From Luzula sylvatica (lineage: Eukaryota; Streptophyta; Magnoliopsida; Poales; Juncaceae): a stretch of 64,000 nt of DNA. Below, in pieces: positions 52,968 through 64,000 of this stretch; position 1 is the stretch's first letter; the number at the start of each line of letters is the position of its first letter. The translations under genes were made by a program, and so were the position numbers. The notes beneath the pieces are model-generated. The model was not told where the DNA came from, ran no database searches, and saw only the letters and a list, made by a program, of their open reading frames with translations. The stretch spans positions 22,321,007 through 22,385,006 of the forward strand of contig OX326957.1 in the NCBI GenBank assembly GCA_946800325.1, written 5' to 3'.

Positions 52968-55898
52968 GTGCAAAATGTAAAATAATTTTTTTTGTATATC
53001 CCTCCAAAAATTCAAAATACCAAATATGTCCTTCTAAAATTACAAATATCAAATTTATCCTTTGAACACTTACTGTATATCAAATTTGTCCCTTTTAAAC
53101 ATTCAATATATCAAATTTATCCTGAACTGTTAATTTACTGTTAACTTTGTTAAAATAACCATGATTAAATTTCTAAACTAGTGCAAAGTCAATAATTATA
53201 ATTTAAATGACTAAAATACCCCCTTGACATTTACTTTGCCATCTCAATTCTCAAGTCTCAACCTTACTCTTCTTCTTCTTCGTCAAGATGATACTTTTTT
53301 GCCCTAGGTGAACTCCGCCCTCCCTTTCAGTACTAGCCCATACTTCTTCGACACCTCATATTTCTTCAAGGTATATGTTCCTCCCCAATCGCCTCTCCCA
53401 CGTTCTCTTCTTCTCTCCTCTTTTAATTTTTTTCAATTTGATGGGTGATTGATGTTTTTAAGCTGAAGCTTTATTCTTTTTACTAAGAGAGAGCTTTAGT
53501 TCTCATCTTGCTTCTTCGTCTGTTGTTCAGCTGCTTGAGTATATGAGCGGTAACATTCAGACTTACAAGTATGATCTGATTTTTTTGCATTTTCTTCTCG
53601 AAGTATACGTTTATTTTTAGTGAAATTGAATTGAAATCTTAGTTGCCGGCCTTGTTGTTACCAGATTTTATTTGAATTCTAGTAGAAACATGCAATTGAG
53701 TTCGATTTATGTTTTTAAGGTAAAAATTGCGCAAACTGTGTTTAAGGACAATTCTAGTAGAAACCTGCAATTGGGTTCGATTTTATGTTTTTAAGGTAAA
53801 AATTGCGCAAAGTTTGTTTAATGAAAATTTCTTATTCCAATTTCATACATTTCAATTATGCTGTTTTTTTGTGATCCTCGTCATGCGAGTAATGGTACCT
53901 CGTCACAGCAAAATAGGAAACCATATATTACCTTCCGCAACCAATCCGAGATCCATAACGGGTCCAAATCCAATAACAAATCCAAAACCACCCCTTAACA
54001 AACCCCCAATCTACCAACAATCCGACCCCCATACAAACCATCACTGAATTTCAAAAACCAGCACAATGATGAAAAACAAAGCGCCAGCTCGTATCATATT
54101 GATTTTGGTACTCAATATGTACCAAGGAAGATGGGCCCTAGAGGCTCGAGGCACTACCAAAGCATAGATTCGCTTGTACAATAACGCTAAAGAAGATGGA
54201 AAGTTTTCTCATTCGATCCATTCGATTCAGATGGGCCGAAATTGGGGTTACTTTCTTCAATACCCTCGTCGATCGATTTTATGAATTTACTGAAATTAGA
54301 AAGGTTTATATCTCAAAAGGATCTCTAAAACCCAGCTCAGAAAACTTTCAACTATTTAAATAACGAATGAAAAATTTATTAGATAATTCATTTACAATAG
54401 ATTTATGTACCAGTGAAAAGTAATTATGTTTTCAAAGAGATCGGAGTTTTCAAATTTTGTTTTGTTATTCGATATTACAAAGCTGAGAAGATTAATTATG
54501 TTGTTATTGTTTTCTTATTTGTTGGATCAAATATTATTGTTTTTCTTTGACATTATGTTTGGGAGAATGAATTTAAGTGCCACATTTTGATGTACTTATT
54601 CCCGCTTCATATCTCACACACCAAATTGAGATAATTTACAACAGGATGCAGATTAATATATGATAACATCATAATTTAATCTACCAACACAAATAATTTT
54701 ACATCAAATTACTTTGGAGTATAATTGAATTGAATAAAAGTATTCGTGTTCTATATTCCAAATCAAATTACAACACATACGTTTTATTTAAGATTTTGAA
54801 TTTGTGTATGTGTTGGCGACATTGGATACCAATTATCAGATCGACAGTATAAGAACATAATATCAATCAAAACTCATCACTATAATGACAACTTGCAAAA
54901 ATTAAAATTCAAAAAATCATATATATTTTATACGATTCTAATTTACAATATCATATTTACAAAGCCTTACGCAGCCCTACTTACAAATTATATTTCTCAC
55001 AAAAAATCTTTTTGACAACTGTGAGCCAACATGACCAATTTATTTAAACGAATATAATCACGGGTCATTGCGGCACCAAAACCCTAAACTGAGACCATAG
55101 GAGGACATGAAATATTTGGCAAAAGAGTGCATTGCTACTCGACACCAGTGCATCCTGCATATTAAAGAGGACATGTAATATTTTGCAAAATTCCTAATCT
55201 GAGAAATAAAACAAAACGTAATAGCAATACTCTATCATCCTCGGGAGTCTTTTGCAAGAATAAATTATAATAGAGGATAATTAAAACAATAATGATTTTA
55301 TCTGAGACAAAATTGGAACAAATTGTGAGATAATATGAACTTGTGAATTGTATCATCTAGAGTCTAAATTGGGTAATTAAGTCTTAGTTAGTCAATATTG
55401 TGATTAAGCATCAACAAAACTTTCATAGAATTTCGTCTTAATTAACCCTTTTACAACTTGAATTTGCATTAATCAGGCATGATGAACTTGTAACTGACAT
55501 TACTACAATTATAATTAATCTAATTTCACTTTAATTTGTCCCCAATTGAGTGTAATAATTCCAATTGACCTTAATATAGCCTTAATTATCCTAACTTAAC
55601 ATAATGGACTCACAATGGAGATATTAATTCATCCTCAATTAACCAGAAAATCACGAAACCAGTCAAAATCGCTGTAGAGAAAACATCATCTTATCGGGCG
55701 GGTTGTGAAGATAGGTTAATGGTTCATTGGAGGGTACAAAAGTCATTTCACAAATTTTCTGTCATGTTTAACGGTTCCGTTCATTTTATGTCCATTTGTA
55801 ATAAATAGAAGTTTAGAGGGACATATATGATATTAGCAAATTTAGAGGGACAAATATGATATTGTTAATTTTTTGAGGGATATACTTGAAATTGCCCC
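52968..55898. mobile_element. MULE-like element with long degenerate terminal inverted repeats
   Basis: The left end (TATATCCCTCCAAAAATT, then repeated CAAAT(A/T)TGTCC(T/C)T modules, 52999-53120) is mirrored at the right end (55740-55898: AGAGGGACA(T/A)ATATGATATT modules, then TTTTTTGAGGGATATAC). Homology seems to reach 200 bp or more inward (GTTAAC near 53136; ACGGTTCCGTT near 55775). Long terminal inverted repeats are typical of Mutator-like elements. No transposase was seen; the interior has T-rich, intron-like DNA. No clear 8-9-bp target duplication was found, so the exact ends are uncertain. Confidence 0.5.
53676..53825. repeat. 75-bp tandem duplication
   Basis: ATTCTAGTAGAAAC(A/C)TGCAATT...GCGCAAA at 53676 and again at 53751 with a few differences, inside the MULE-like element. 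Confidence 0.85.
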
Positions 55899-55938
55899 AT
55901 TGGTTAATTGCGATTTATGAATTTGTGTCGATGAATAG

Positions 55939-56012
55939 GTATTGTAACAAGGAGACCTCTTGTGCTTCAGTTGCAGAAGACTGAGGGTGGCCAAGAGTAT
56001 GCTGAATTTCTG
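55939..56012 (+). pseudogene. DRP1-type dynamin GTPase exon fragment
   Basis: After an AG acceptor (55937-55938) the sequence encodes GIVTRRPLVLQLQKTEGG and QEYAEFL. This is the segment after the P-loop/switch I region of plant dynamin-related protein 1 (DRP1), a GTPase that remodels membranes in endocytosis and cytokinesis. The TRRPLVLQL block is nearly invariant in dynamins. Homology stops after AEFL: the expected HxPKK-F-DF does not follow. The frame ends at 56085 with unrelated residues. No other dynamin exon (P-loop, DLPG) was found within the window. It is therefore an isolated exon fragment lying 40 bp outside the MULE-like right end. Confidence 0.8.
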
Positions 56013-56090
56013 AAGGAAATACAGTTTTGGATCAACGATAAAATGCTACGCATAAGGATAAACGAACGCACGCGTTCGTGGGCATAAATA

Positions 56091-57154
56091 ATGTGTATAT
56101 TAGATGCACATATGTATATTAGATATACATAGTTAAATTGATAAGAAACGGTTTTATTAAGAAAACCAGAAAATTAGTTTAAACAGTTTTAGTAAACCAG
56201 GCATAACTTTCAGATAAGGACTCCAATTTGAATGGTTCAAATTGGGTTGAATAGATAATAAGATTATCTAGAACTTTCATGTAGAAATATATTTCATTTG
56301 AGTGATGTATCAGTTTCGTTTTAATGAAATACCGAAAGGATGCGACAGTTTGACATACAGTTAGTCAAACCATCATAACTTTCGCATCCGAACTCCAATT
56401 GGACTGGACAAAATTGGGTTGGAAAGATAATAAGATTATCTACAACTTTCGTGAAGGTTTGAAGTCGGTTGGAACGATTTAACAATTTTGTTTCAACAGA
56501 ATATTGAAAGGGTGTATGCAGTTTTTTGTTTGAAAATGTGTATGGTTGATATACATACATTTTGGCCCATCCTTATCCTATGTAGTATATATAGGATATT
56601 TCTCTCTGATCTAAATAGTGAATAAAAGTCAATCAATGTGTTAATCCTGAATCTAATTCAGATTAGACTAATTAGAGACACAATTGTTCAATGGTTGAAC
56701 AAGTGTTAACACCATCAATGGTTGAATGGGTGCGAAGAGAAAGAGAGAAAGAGAAAATGAGTTTTCTCGGATTAGAGAATCAAACGCGATCAAGCAAGTT
56801 CGCCGGTACATCGTCTAGGCAGGTGCATCCGCGACCGAGGTGCTACGACTCACGGTGGATACGAGTAGAGGAGCGACACATGTGGCTCTTAGTTGTGATC
56901 AAACCGGAGACGTTCATGGAGTCCAAACGGTGGGAGACGTGTGGTATGGGACGCACGGGCCAGTCACCAACGTGACACCGCATAAGGGAAGGATGCGAGC
57001 GATCAACCCGTCGTGCGTGATCAATTTCATGCTGGTAATCGTCTATCCTACTTTGCATCGTACTCTCGAAGTCGAGGCGTGATCTTGAGATTTGGGAACC
57101 GGACCGGGCCTTCATATCCGCTGCGTGGGCCCGAATTCGGATCGATTCCCTTCA
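56091..57154 (+). mobile_element. LTR of retroelement family B
   Basis: It ends GATTCCCTTCA at 57154, one base before a primer-binding-like site, and the 3' 600 bp match the fragment at 28615-29171. The start is tentatively TGTGTATATTAG at 56091. A 75-80 bp module (AACTCCAATT...AGATAATAAGATTATCTA) is tandemly repeated at about 56210-56285 and 56385-56460 in the presumed U3. A TATATATAGGAT box is at 56587. A second LTR was not found downstream, so the element is truncated or its other end lies outside. Confidence 0.6.
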
Positions 57155-57155
57155 G

Positions 57156-57167
57156 TGGCATCATAGT
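57156..57167 (+). promoter_or_regulatory. Primer-binding-like site of family B
   Basis: TGGCATCATAGT resembles the tRNA-Met primer site TGGTATCAGAGC with three mismatches and sits one base after the LTR end. Confidence 0.55.
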
Positions 57168-58980
57168 CGTATAAGAGTTATACGCACGTGTGTAAAAGTT
57201 ACGCACGTTTGCATGATTTAGATATTTAGAAGTTGAATTTTTCGATTAAAATCACAAGTGGAATTCACTAGAGATCAATCAAAAATTGATTGAGAATATC
57301 TATGAATGATCGTGAAAAGGTTTCATGATTTATCGTTTTGGAAACGAGCAAAAACGGAAGAAACGGCGAAATCTGCAGAAAATCAGCACTTTTGTGGCCG
57401 CGGGTGCAGTTTCTGGCGCCCCGGGGAGGGTTTTCTCGCGCCCCGTGGGGTCTTCCGTCACAACGGACCTCTCCAGCGTCATAACGGAGCGTGGGGTGAA
57501 GGGGCTTATGCAAGGGGCGCGTGAGCCATTTTTCACGCCCCTGGACATTTTGCATGGCCCCTGGATGCTGTTTTTGTTTTCGCGATAACTTTGGCTACAA
57601 ACTCGAAATTTTGAGTATTTTATATCGATAAAATCGGCATCATTCATACTTGCATATAAAATGATTATTAAAGGTTAATGATCAACAAATCTTGTGATAT
57701 ACTGATATAATTAGATTATGTCAAAATTCAACATGCATTGGCATGATCCCTCTTAATATTTAAGTCATGGAAATGTCTTCCATATCCACAACCACCGGGT
57801 TTGGTGTAACGTTTCACGTGGGTTCAGGATAAAGTCGGGCACGTGTTATTGTAATTATCGAAAGGGTGGCAAGCGTTAAATAAGGACTCGTGAGACCCAG
57901 GCTAAAGTCGACTCACTAGTAGTGTATTTGAACGATACGTTGGATATGGTTTTGACTTAACCGTCCAGACCAATCCGATTGGAGTTCGGGGCATAGATAT
58001 AATGCACACACGGAAATGGGATTGTATATGATACGATCCATCACCGAAATTCTATAAAGGTTCAAGAGTCGTATTGGATACGATTGGATATAATCCTACT
58101 TAAATAACGGGATCCCACCCGATATGCTAAAGTCACTTGTGGGAGGAACGAAAATATGGGTCTTGAGTGTTATGGACTTGGGAGTCCCGCATCGGTATGA
58201 GGGTTACCGGTTCGATAAAAATAATACATTTATTTATTCATCATGTAAGCATATAGATTAAGTACGCACGGTTAGGAGCTTATTCTTCATCATCCAATTA
58301 GAATCATGTTTTCTAGCAATACCAAATATATCGATAAGATCGATATGATAGATGGCTTTTGGGCCGGAATTACCGTAATTAACCTTGATAGTTAAGAATA
58401 GTTCTTAGGCTTAAAAGGACGTGTTGGACGCATAAATGGTAGATTCGGGGCTCGAGGCTTTGGCTTTAGAGAAAGCCGGGTTCGATAAACTTAAGAAGGA
58501 ATCGAACTATATTACGTTCCTTGTGGTGGCATGTATAGACGCAAATTTTCAAAATTGTTTTGAGAATTCGGATGCATAAGAAAGTGAAACGCAACGCTCA
58601 AGAAATGGTTTCAAGAGCTAGAGCGTGTTGAATGGTTCAACACGGCTCAAGGAGTTGGTTAATTTTGAGACGCCTTGTGAGTCTTTGATTAACATTCATG
58701 TGTTGATGGTATGAGATTTGATCTTCGTGAACGAATATCATATGCATTCGATAGATAAGTCGATTCCTAAAATTGCATGAGATGCAACATAAATTGAATC
58801 AGAGATGCTCGGAGCATCCGGGGAATCCAAAGCATAGAGATGCGTGGATGTCCTTGTAATTCAAGGACGGTTGCTCCACGTCATCATGTGTTTTCTGGCC
58901 CTTTGATATTTGATTTCTCATGTGATTCTGATTGATTGCTTCACAGCCGTTATGATTTCTTACCATGTCTATCAACCGTG
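57168..58980 (+). other. Internal region of family B element, no ORF
   Basis: 1.8 kb with no gag or pol motif in any frame. A GC-rich patch (57390-57545) contains CCGTCACAACGG and GCGTCATAACGG, echoing the palindromes of the gypsy LTRs. Between 57640 and 58960 the text reads like retroelement leader DNA. It may be a large non-autonomous derivative. Confidence 0.45.
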
Positions 58981-59869
58981 TGACATTGATTGGTGTCTAC
59001 TTTTATTTATTTATTATTAATTACTAATTAGTAATTAGTAATAATTAGTAATAATATATATAATTTTGAGAAAATTGTTATTTCCATAGAAGGCCCATTT
59101 TCATTTATGAACCATTTGATTTTGATAAAAAAAATCCAAATTACTTGGTTCATCATTTGAACATGATTTATATAAACCAAGTAATTTAAAAGTTGCACGA
59201 ACCTTGGTCCATTGTGGACCAACTTCATTCATATATTTTTTTTGTCTCAAATAAATATGTGAAATTAAAAAAAAACTCTTTAAATTTTTGGATATTGTCA
59301 AAAGCCCTCAAATTTACAAATGTAGTAATTAAAAATTAATTGTTATTTTATATGAATTTTAAAAAATCCTAAATTTTTTGTAATATATAATAATTAAAAA
59401 AAGCTATTATATGTTATATTTATATAATTTTAATATTTCATACATTATATATATTTGACTTTTATATTTTTTTCTTGAAAAACTAACATAAAATTATAAT
59501 AAGATGAACAAAATTATTAAAAGAATACATTGCAAATATTTCAAAATAAAAATATCATGAAACTATTATAAAATGTATATCATCCATAGGGGCTATTTAG
59601 AAATAAAAGTGCGGTAGAGGGAGATTCTAAGGAGTTTACAGAAAGATAGGAATTTTTTTACAATATCCGAAAATTGTAGGGGGTTTAAAATATAACAAAA
59701 CATAGATGTGTGAACAATCAGACAAAATTGCGGAGAATCCAATTACATATTAGGAAAAATTAAATCACGACAAACTCGAAAACTCTCGCGCAATTGCGCG
59801 TAAAAAAAGCAAATTTCCTATAAAAAAAAAGGTGTAATCCTTTCAAGCTAAGCCGTGACTTTGACTTCC
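58981..59869. other. AT-rich non-coding stretch
   Basis: Very AT-rich, with a local TTACTAATTAGTAATTAGTAATAATTAGTAA palindromic cluster at 59017-59050. No gene recognised. Confidence 0.5.
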
Positions 59870-60560
59870 GAAACTATAAGAAAGATTTAATTTAATTTAA
59901 GAATATCAACAATAACGTTAATCATGCGCCTAATAGTTAATCTGGTTAGTTGCTTGATCAACATCAGATATTCGAGTTGGTCAATTTTTATTATATATTA
60001 TATATTTAAATTTGTAGATATGCAGAATGATAAATTTATAAGAGGCCATTTACTTATCCATCAGATTTCACCACCACATCCATCATATTCTAATTAACAT
60101 GGCTCATAATTTAACTATTAATTCATATGTATTAAAATACATATTAGTTAATACATTTTAATTAGTATTGATTAATTTTTAATTATATATTCAGATTTAA
60201 TTGTCATATTAATTAAATATGTTAATTAGAATAAAGAAAATGTGATGATAAAATGTGGGATAAAACAAAATTTTCCAATTATAATGAGACGTGGATCTAA
60301 TCATTATGGTTTGCTTTAGCACCTATGTTGCACGGATACGGCGATACGGCGATACGGCGACGCGTATCGGATACGGCAATTTAACATATGATTTAGAATA
60401 CGATACGGATACGGCGATACGGTTAAATTCGGTTTTTTGGAGTATCCGCGCAACATAGTTTAGCACCAATTGATTGTAATGACGTGAAGATCAAATTTGT
60501 CAACGTCTGCCCGTAGGGAACTGACATTAAGTGGGGAAATTGATTTTTTTTACTATTTTA
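59870..60560 (-). repeat. Inverted copy of the 500-bp DUF247-flank repeat
   Basis: In reverse complement it follows the units at 22127-23150: AACTGACATT-..., CAATTGATTGTAAT, AATCATTATGGTTTGC, GATTTCACCACC-CATC and ATCAACATC...ATTCGAGTTG. It is more diverged (about 80% by eye) and interrupted by the MITE at 60323-60458. Confidence 0.75.
60323..60458. mobile_element. Small hAT-type MITE
   Basis: A 136-bp element with terminal inverted repeats CTATGTTGCACGGATAC and GTATCCGCGCAACATAG and a perfect 8-bp target duplication TTTAGCAC at 60315-60322 and 60459-60466. The interior is repeats of CGATACGG. It is inserted in the DUF247-flank repeat, whose other copies lack it, so the empty site is visible in the same window. 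Confidence 0.9.
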
Positions 60561-60660
60561 AATATAGCTTTATCAAAAGCTCAATATATAAAATAATTAA
60601 CAATTTCTACAATTTGTAAATCTAACTCAATTTGCAAATCTAACTATAGAAAATATTAGT

Positions 60661-61144
60661 CTTTCGCCAAGAAGTCTGGCGAAAAAATATAAAAATGAAT
60701 TTGGACTGTTCAGAAGGATTAATTGTCATCAAACGAAATTAATATACGATTTATAATTTCATCTTAAACAAATTTTCTAAATCTCAACCTATGATTGCCA
60801 AAATCTATATACGAATGAGTACAAAACATAAAATTGAACTCTTTTTCGCCAGCCCTCTTGGCGAAACAGGAGAAATAGGGAAAATAAAGTGTTCTCTTTT
60901 GCCAAGAGTGTTGGCGAAACAGAGTACAATTGGTCTAAATATAAGCAATACGTAGATGAATGAGAAATACTGGATTTGTTGTTTTTCGTCAAGTGGCCCG
61001 GCGAAGGCCAACAAATCTAGGATTTCTATCCCTCTACACAATGCTCATATTTAGACCCCTCTCAAAAACTCAAATCCATCTCTAAACTATTTCGCCAAAC
61101 CTCCTCACGAAAACTAATCTCTTACGCTAGCCATCCTGATGAAA
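60661..61144. repeat. Array of TTTCGCCA/TGGCGAAA hairpins
   Basis: Six hairpins with 8-bp arms and 7-bp loops: 60662-60685, 60844-60866, 60897-60919, 60984-61006 and 61090-61112, with a degenerate one at 61123-61144. The arms are TTTCGCCA and TGGCGAAA, or one or two mismatches from them. Loops vary but tend to be AGAGxxx. Two related hairpins are at 29226-29249 and 29329-29358. Confidence 0.85.
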
Positions 61145-61515
61145 GGGTTAGATTTACAAATTGTGTAACGTCGTAGTTATTCTTACAAATTGGACTTTTG
61201 ATAAGATTACATGTAAAAAAATCGTGAAAATTGTGCATCATGCAATAACAAACGGAATCTTACCATAGTTATAATTTTGAATGTTTCACGAGAAATCGAC
61301 ACGTGTCCACTCTGCCCACTCTTTCTCCAGTTTTTCCTTCCCTTATGTGACCGCTCTCTCTCTCTCTTTCATTTACTCTATGGCGTGAGAAAACAAACAA
61401 AAAAGCTGGCGACAAAAGGGACGAAGCCCTAGCGAAATCGGAATAAACGGCCACGCCATCGCCTCACCTATCTCTCTATCCGACACATACGCGCCGCTAC
61501 TCTCTCTGGATAAAC

Positions 61516-61785
61516 GTGGTACGAGCAGCTTCACTTCATGGGTATGCAAGATTTGGTGGCGTCGAGACTGCACAATGTCTGTTCGACGAAATGCGTGATA
61601 AAAGCGTTGTTGCTTCAACATCTTTGCTTTCGGGGGCTGGTGAGATCGGAAACGCAATCACGCTGCTCGATCAAATGCTTGAGATAGATATTTCTTCATG
61701 TAACGCGTTACTAACAGCTTTAACGGGTATGCAAGTTTGTAATATTTCACATTGCTCAGTAAGCATAATTTTAGATGAATTATGA
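61516..61785 (+). pseudogene. PPR-like fragment, copy 1
   Basis: Pentatricopeptide-repeat proteins bind organellar RNA. Here the frame reads HGYARFGGVETAQCLFDEMRDKSVV, then LLSGAGEIGNAITLLDQMLEIDISSCNALL, matching two or so PPR motifs (the GYARFG--A--LFDEM-xKxVVxW pattern with the W lost). There is no initiator context, no further repeats and no targeting region, so it is a decayed piece. A near copy follows at 61793-61975, suggesting a local tandem duplication of about 260 bp. Confidence 0.65.
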
Positions 61786-61792
61786 TTAATTT

Positions 61793-61975
61793 GTGGCAGA
61801 TTGCTCTCTGTATCTCTATCTTTCATTGCGGTGTGACGAAATATGTGACAAGGACATGGTTTCTTCAACAGCCGTGCTTTCAGGGGCTGGTAAGATCGTA
61901 AACGCACTCGCACTGTTCGATCAAATGCCTGAGAGTGACATTTCTTCCTTGCTTGACGGGTATGCAAGTTTGTAA
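61793..61975 (+). pseudogene. PPR-like fragment, copy 2
   Basis: CDEICDKDMVSSTAVLSGAGKIVNALALFDQMPESDIS followed by LLDGYASL parallels copy 1 (FDEMRDKSVVASTSLLSGAGEIGNAITLLDQM). The DNA after each copy is also shared (GGTATGCAAGTTTGTAAT(A/G)TTTCACATTGCT), so the duplicated unit includes flanking sequence. Not a functional gene. Confidence 0.65.
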
Positions 61976-62082
61976 TGTTTCACATTGCTAAGAATCGAAT
62001 TCAGTTCGATTAGTACATTTTTCAGTTAATTTCATATTAATTAAACATAATTTTAGATGAATTATTTAATTTATCACTGATT

Positions 62083-62083
<1 letters not shown>

Positions 62084-62145
<62 letters not shown>
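62084..62145. repeat. (CT)n microsatellite
   Basis: About 30 CT units with one TTCT interruption. Confidence 0.95.
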
Positions 62146-62148
<3 letters not shown>

Positions 62149-62282
62149 GCAGCGCAACTTTACATACGCTAAAGAACCACAACTGTGCTTGCTAAGTAAG
62201 TTCGAAATTTATTATGATTAATTTCACTTTATTTCTTTTACTTCATTATTATATGTTTTGTAAATATTTGGATATGTGTTAG

Positions 62283-62899
62283 TTGAGCAAGAAGATATTG
62301 TCGATGGAACTCAATGCTTTATGGCTGCTTATTTATTATCTCTAAAGGAAACGAAAGTACGCTTTGAAAATTACAAATTTATATCATTTTCAGCATTAAT
62401 TTTTATTTTATTTTTTAATTGAATTTTTGCAGGAATTAACTCCAAATGAATTAAATGATGGTCAGTGTATAATTTTTTCAAGTTTTCTTTTTTTTTCTAA
62501 AAAAAATCCATGTCTAAATTTGTGAAAGTAATATATTATGATTTGAACAAGAATAGCACTTCGGAAACATTTTCGACAAAAAAGTCAATGAGTTGATTGT
62601 GCAAAAGCTTGGGATGGGGCTAATGTTGATTATAACGTATGCTTAATGAAATTTATTTTGTTCGAAATTCAGAAGTGTAGTTTTGCTGTTTTTGTTCGAG
62701 TTTAGTTTGATTTTGTGTAGACGTGATGTCATTATGAAAACAAAACTTTTGTACGTCAAAGAATAATATCTAATGTCTTTACAATATTATTCTGTGATTG
62801 TATTGTAAATGTATTTTCAGGTTTTGCCAACAAAGGGAGAGAACAATCACAATTGGATAAGATATCAAGGGATCACAGAGGTTATACAAAACCTCGAGG
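62283..62899 (+). other. Possible small exons of an unidentified gene
   Basis: Several short blocks have AG...GT borders and open reading: 62283-62356 (EQEDIVDGTQCFMAAYLL, then SLKETK), 62433-62460 (ELTPNELND), about 62551-62636 (HFGNIFDKKVNELIVQKLG) and 62821-62898 (VLPTKGENNHNWIRYQGITE). Phases do not join cleanly between all of them, and no family is recognised. They could be remnants of one gene or chance. Confidence 0.25.
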
Positions 62900-63640
62900 T
62901 ATGTATTTTTTATGTTCGATGACGTGGCCAATTTGCAATTAAAGTCTTTATATGGCATTGCATTTTTTATTCTTTGTTGTTACTTGCTTTTTGTTCGAGC
63001 ATGATCAATCAATATATGAGATTTATATGCATAACACACAAGATCCATATGTTTAAGTAAGTTCTTTTTGGAGCCCAAGATATATTTGATATTTTCTCTA
63101 TCAAAGATATGGATGATTTGATATTTTCGCCATTTTCACGGATATATATGTATGATATTTTGGTTAATTCCAAGGATGTAAATGAATGATAATATTCTCA
63201 TTTGCATGGGTACTTTCGACATTTTACGCATTTTTAGGGTATATAGGAAATTTTGATTAAATACGACATGCGGCATACACATATGAGAATGAATAAAAGA
63301 TATATATAATAACAATATCAATACAAAAAAAAATACAAAGACAACAACAATATACAAGTACAAACAAGAATACAAAACACAAATACACAATGCAAATTTG
63401 AATTACCACTATAAACTCGAAATACGAATAGTCGAATATCGACACAAATACAAAAACGAGAACGAAATATATAACAATTCTTTTGTTTATATCGTTCATT
63501 TTGTCTATGATGTATAGAAAATAAAAAAAATTGAAGCAAAGAACGTATGAATCGTTCAAGGAAGCCGGCCCTTCAAGTATCAAGTGATTTATGCTTTGAA
63601 ATGTATAAAAATCATGATTTACTGATGCAAACATATCATA
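62900..63640. other. Non-coding stretch
   Basis: AT-rich, with repeated words ACAAATACAAA and GATATATATG. The open minus-strand frames at 63136-63634 are biased Tyr/Phe/Val/Cys translations of this simple sequence. Confidence 0.5.
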
Positions 63641-63654
63641 ATAATGACATATTT

Positions 63655-63760
63655 TAATCTAAACCCTAAATCATAAAGTCATAACACTAAACTATAAGTG
63701 CTAAACCATAAAGTCATAACACTAAACTATAAGTGCTAAACCCTAAACCCTAAACGGCAA
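63655..63760. repeat. Telomere-motif and 35-bp tandem repeat
   Basis: TAAACCCTAAA-type words (plant telomere motif TTTAGGG in complement) at 63659-63670 and 63738-63755. In between, CATAAAGTCATAACACTAAA is duplicated with a period of about 39 bp (63673, 63710). Confidence 0.8.
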
Positions 63761-64000
63761 ATACAAAATACAAGTGTCAAACAAAACACGGATTGCCGAA
63801 TACGAAATACAAACTTGAAAACAGAAAAAAAAACACCAATATAGAAAGAACTATACAAGCTGCGAAATACGCATTACGGACAATGAAATAAGAAAAACAA
63901 AATAAGAAATAGAAAATACAAAAACGAATTAAGAATAAGAATATGAATACGAAGACGGGATCCGAATACTATTACGAATAGCTATACGAAAAACATAAAT

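Noticed and set aside
63136..63634. Minus-strand ORFs rich in Phe, Tyr, Val and Cys as a membrane protein
   Set aside because: Composition reflects simple ACAAATAC-type sequence on the plus strand; no start context or family.

Overview
The window is nuclear DNA of a flowering plant, most likely a eudicot; I cannot name the species. It is AT-rich and intron-containing. It holds plant-specific families (DUF247, PYL/RCAR abscisic acid receptor, DRP1 dynamin, PPR), and most of it is transposable elements in various states of decay. No rRNA, tRNA or CRISPR was seen. Only one host gene looks intact: a DUF247 gene on the minus strand at 20142-21721.

Layout. 1-3830: short tandem repeats, a hAT-type MITE (797-1531) with 8-bp target duplications, and non-coding DNA. 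3851-8201: a LINE with a 21-bp target-site duplication, broken by frameshifts, a G-run and a solo LTR (6241-6836). 9714-12091: a PYL abscisic-acid-receptor gene cut in its second exon by a 1643-bp solo LTR (10015-11657). 12130-13510: a 22-bp AT-rich satellite with a 490-bp higher-order period. 14958 onward: a Helitron-like 3' end. 17650-19120: an unknown repeat-bearing ORF and a truncated copia element. 20142-26060: the intact DUF247 gene, a truncated DUF247 copy and two pairs of about 500-bp flanking repeats.

28080-47302 is a three-layer nest. A Ty1/copia element (TSD AGTAC) contains a non-autonomous LTR element in its 5' LTR (28132-32289, TSD AATTA) and an Athila-like Ty3/gypsy element between its protease and integrase regions (33956-45619, TSD TGTGC). 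LTR divergence counted by eye (about 5/352, 3/483 and 2/1695 substitutions) agrees with the nesting: copia oldest, gypsy very young. The gypsy element carries a perfect 940-bp tandem duplication inside its reverse transcriptase and an 18-base G-run at its gag/pol junction, so it looks non-functional despite its youth.

48385-64000: a duplicate of a 360-bp segment also found at 26.7 kb, a second DUF247 gene killed by one Trp-to-stop change, a MULE-like element with long inverted termini, a dynamin (DRP1) exon fragment, an LTR of another retroelement with its internal region, an inverted copy of the DUF247 flanking repeat carrying a small hAT MITE, an array of TTTCGCCA/TGGCGAAA hairpins, a decayed duplicated PPR fragment and telomere-motif repeats.

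The most unusual signal is a set of dense arrays of short palindromes with core CGTTNNAACG. They occur in the gypsy LTRs, in the gypsy 3' region and in the related solo LTR inside the PYL gene, with looser versions in two unrelated LTR families.
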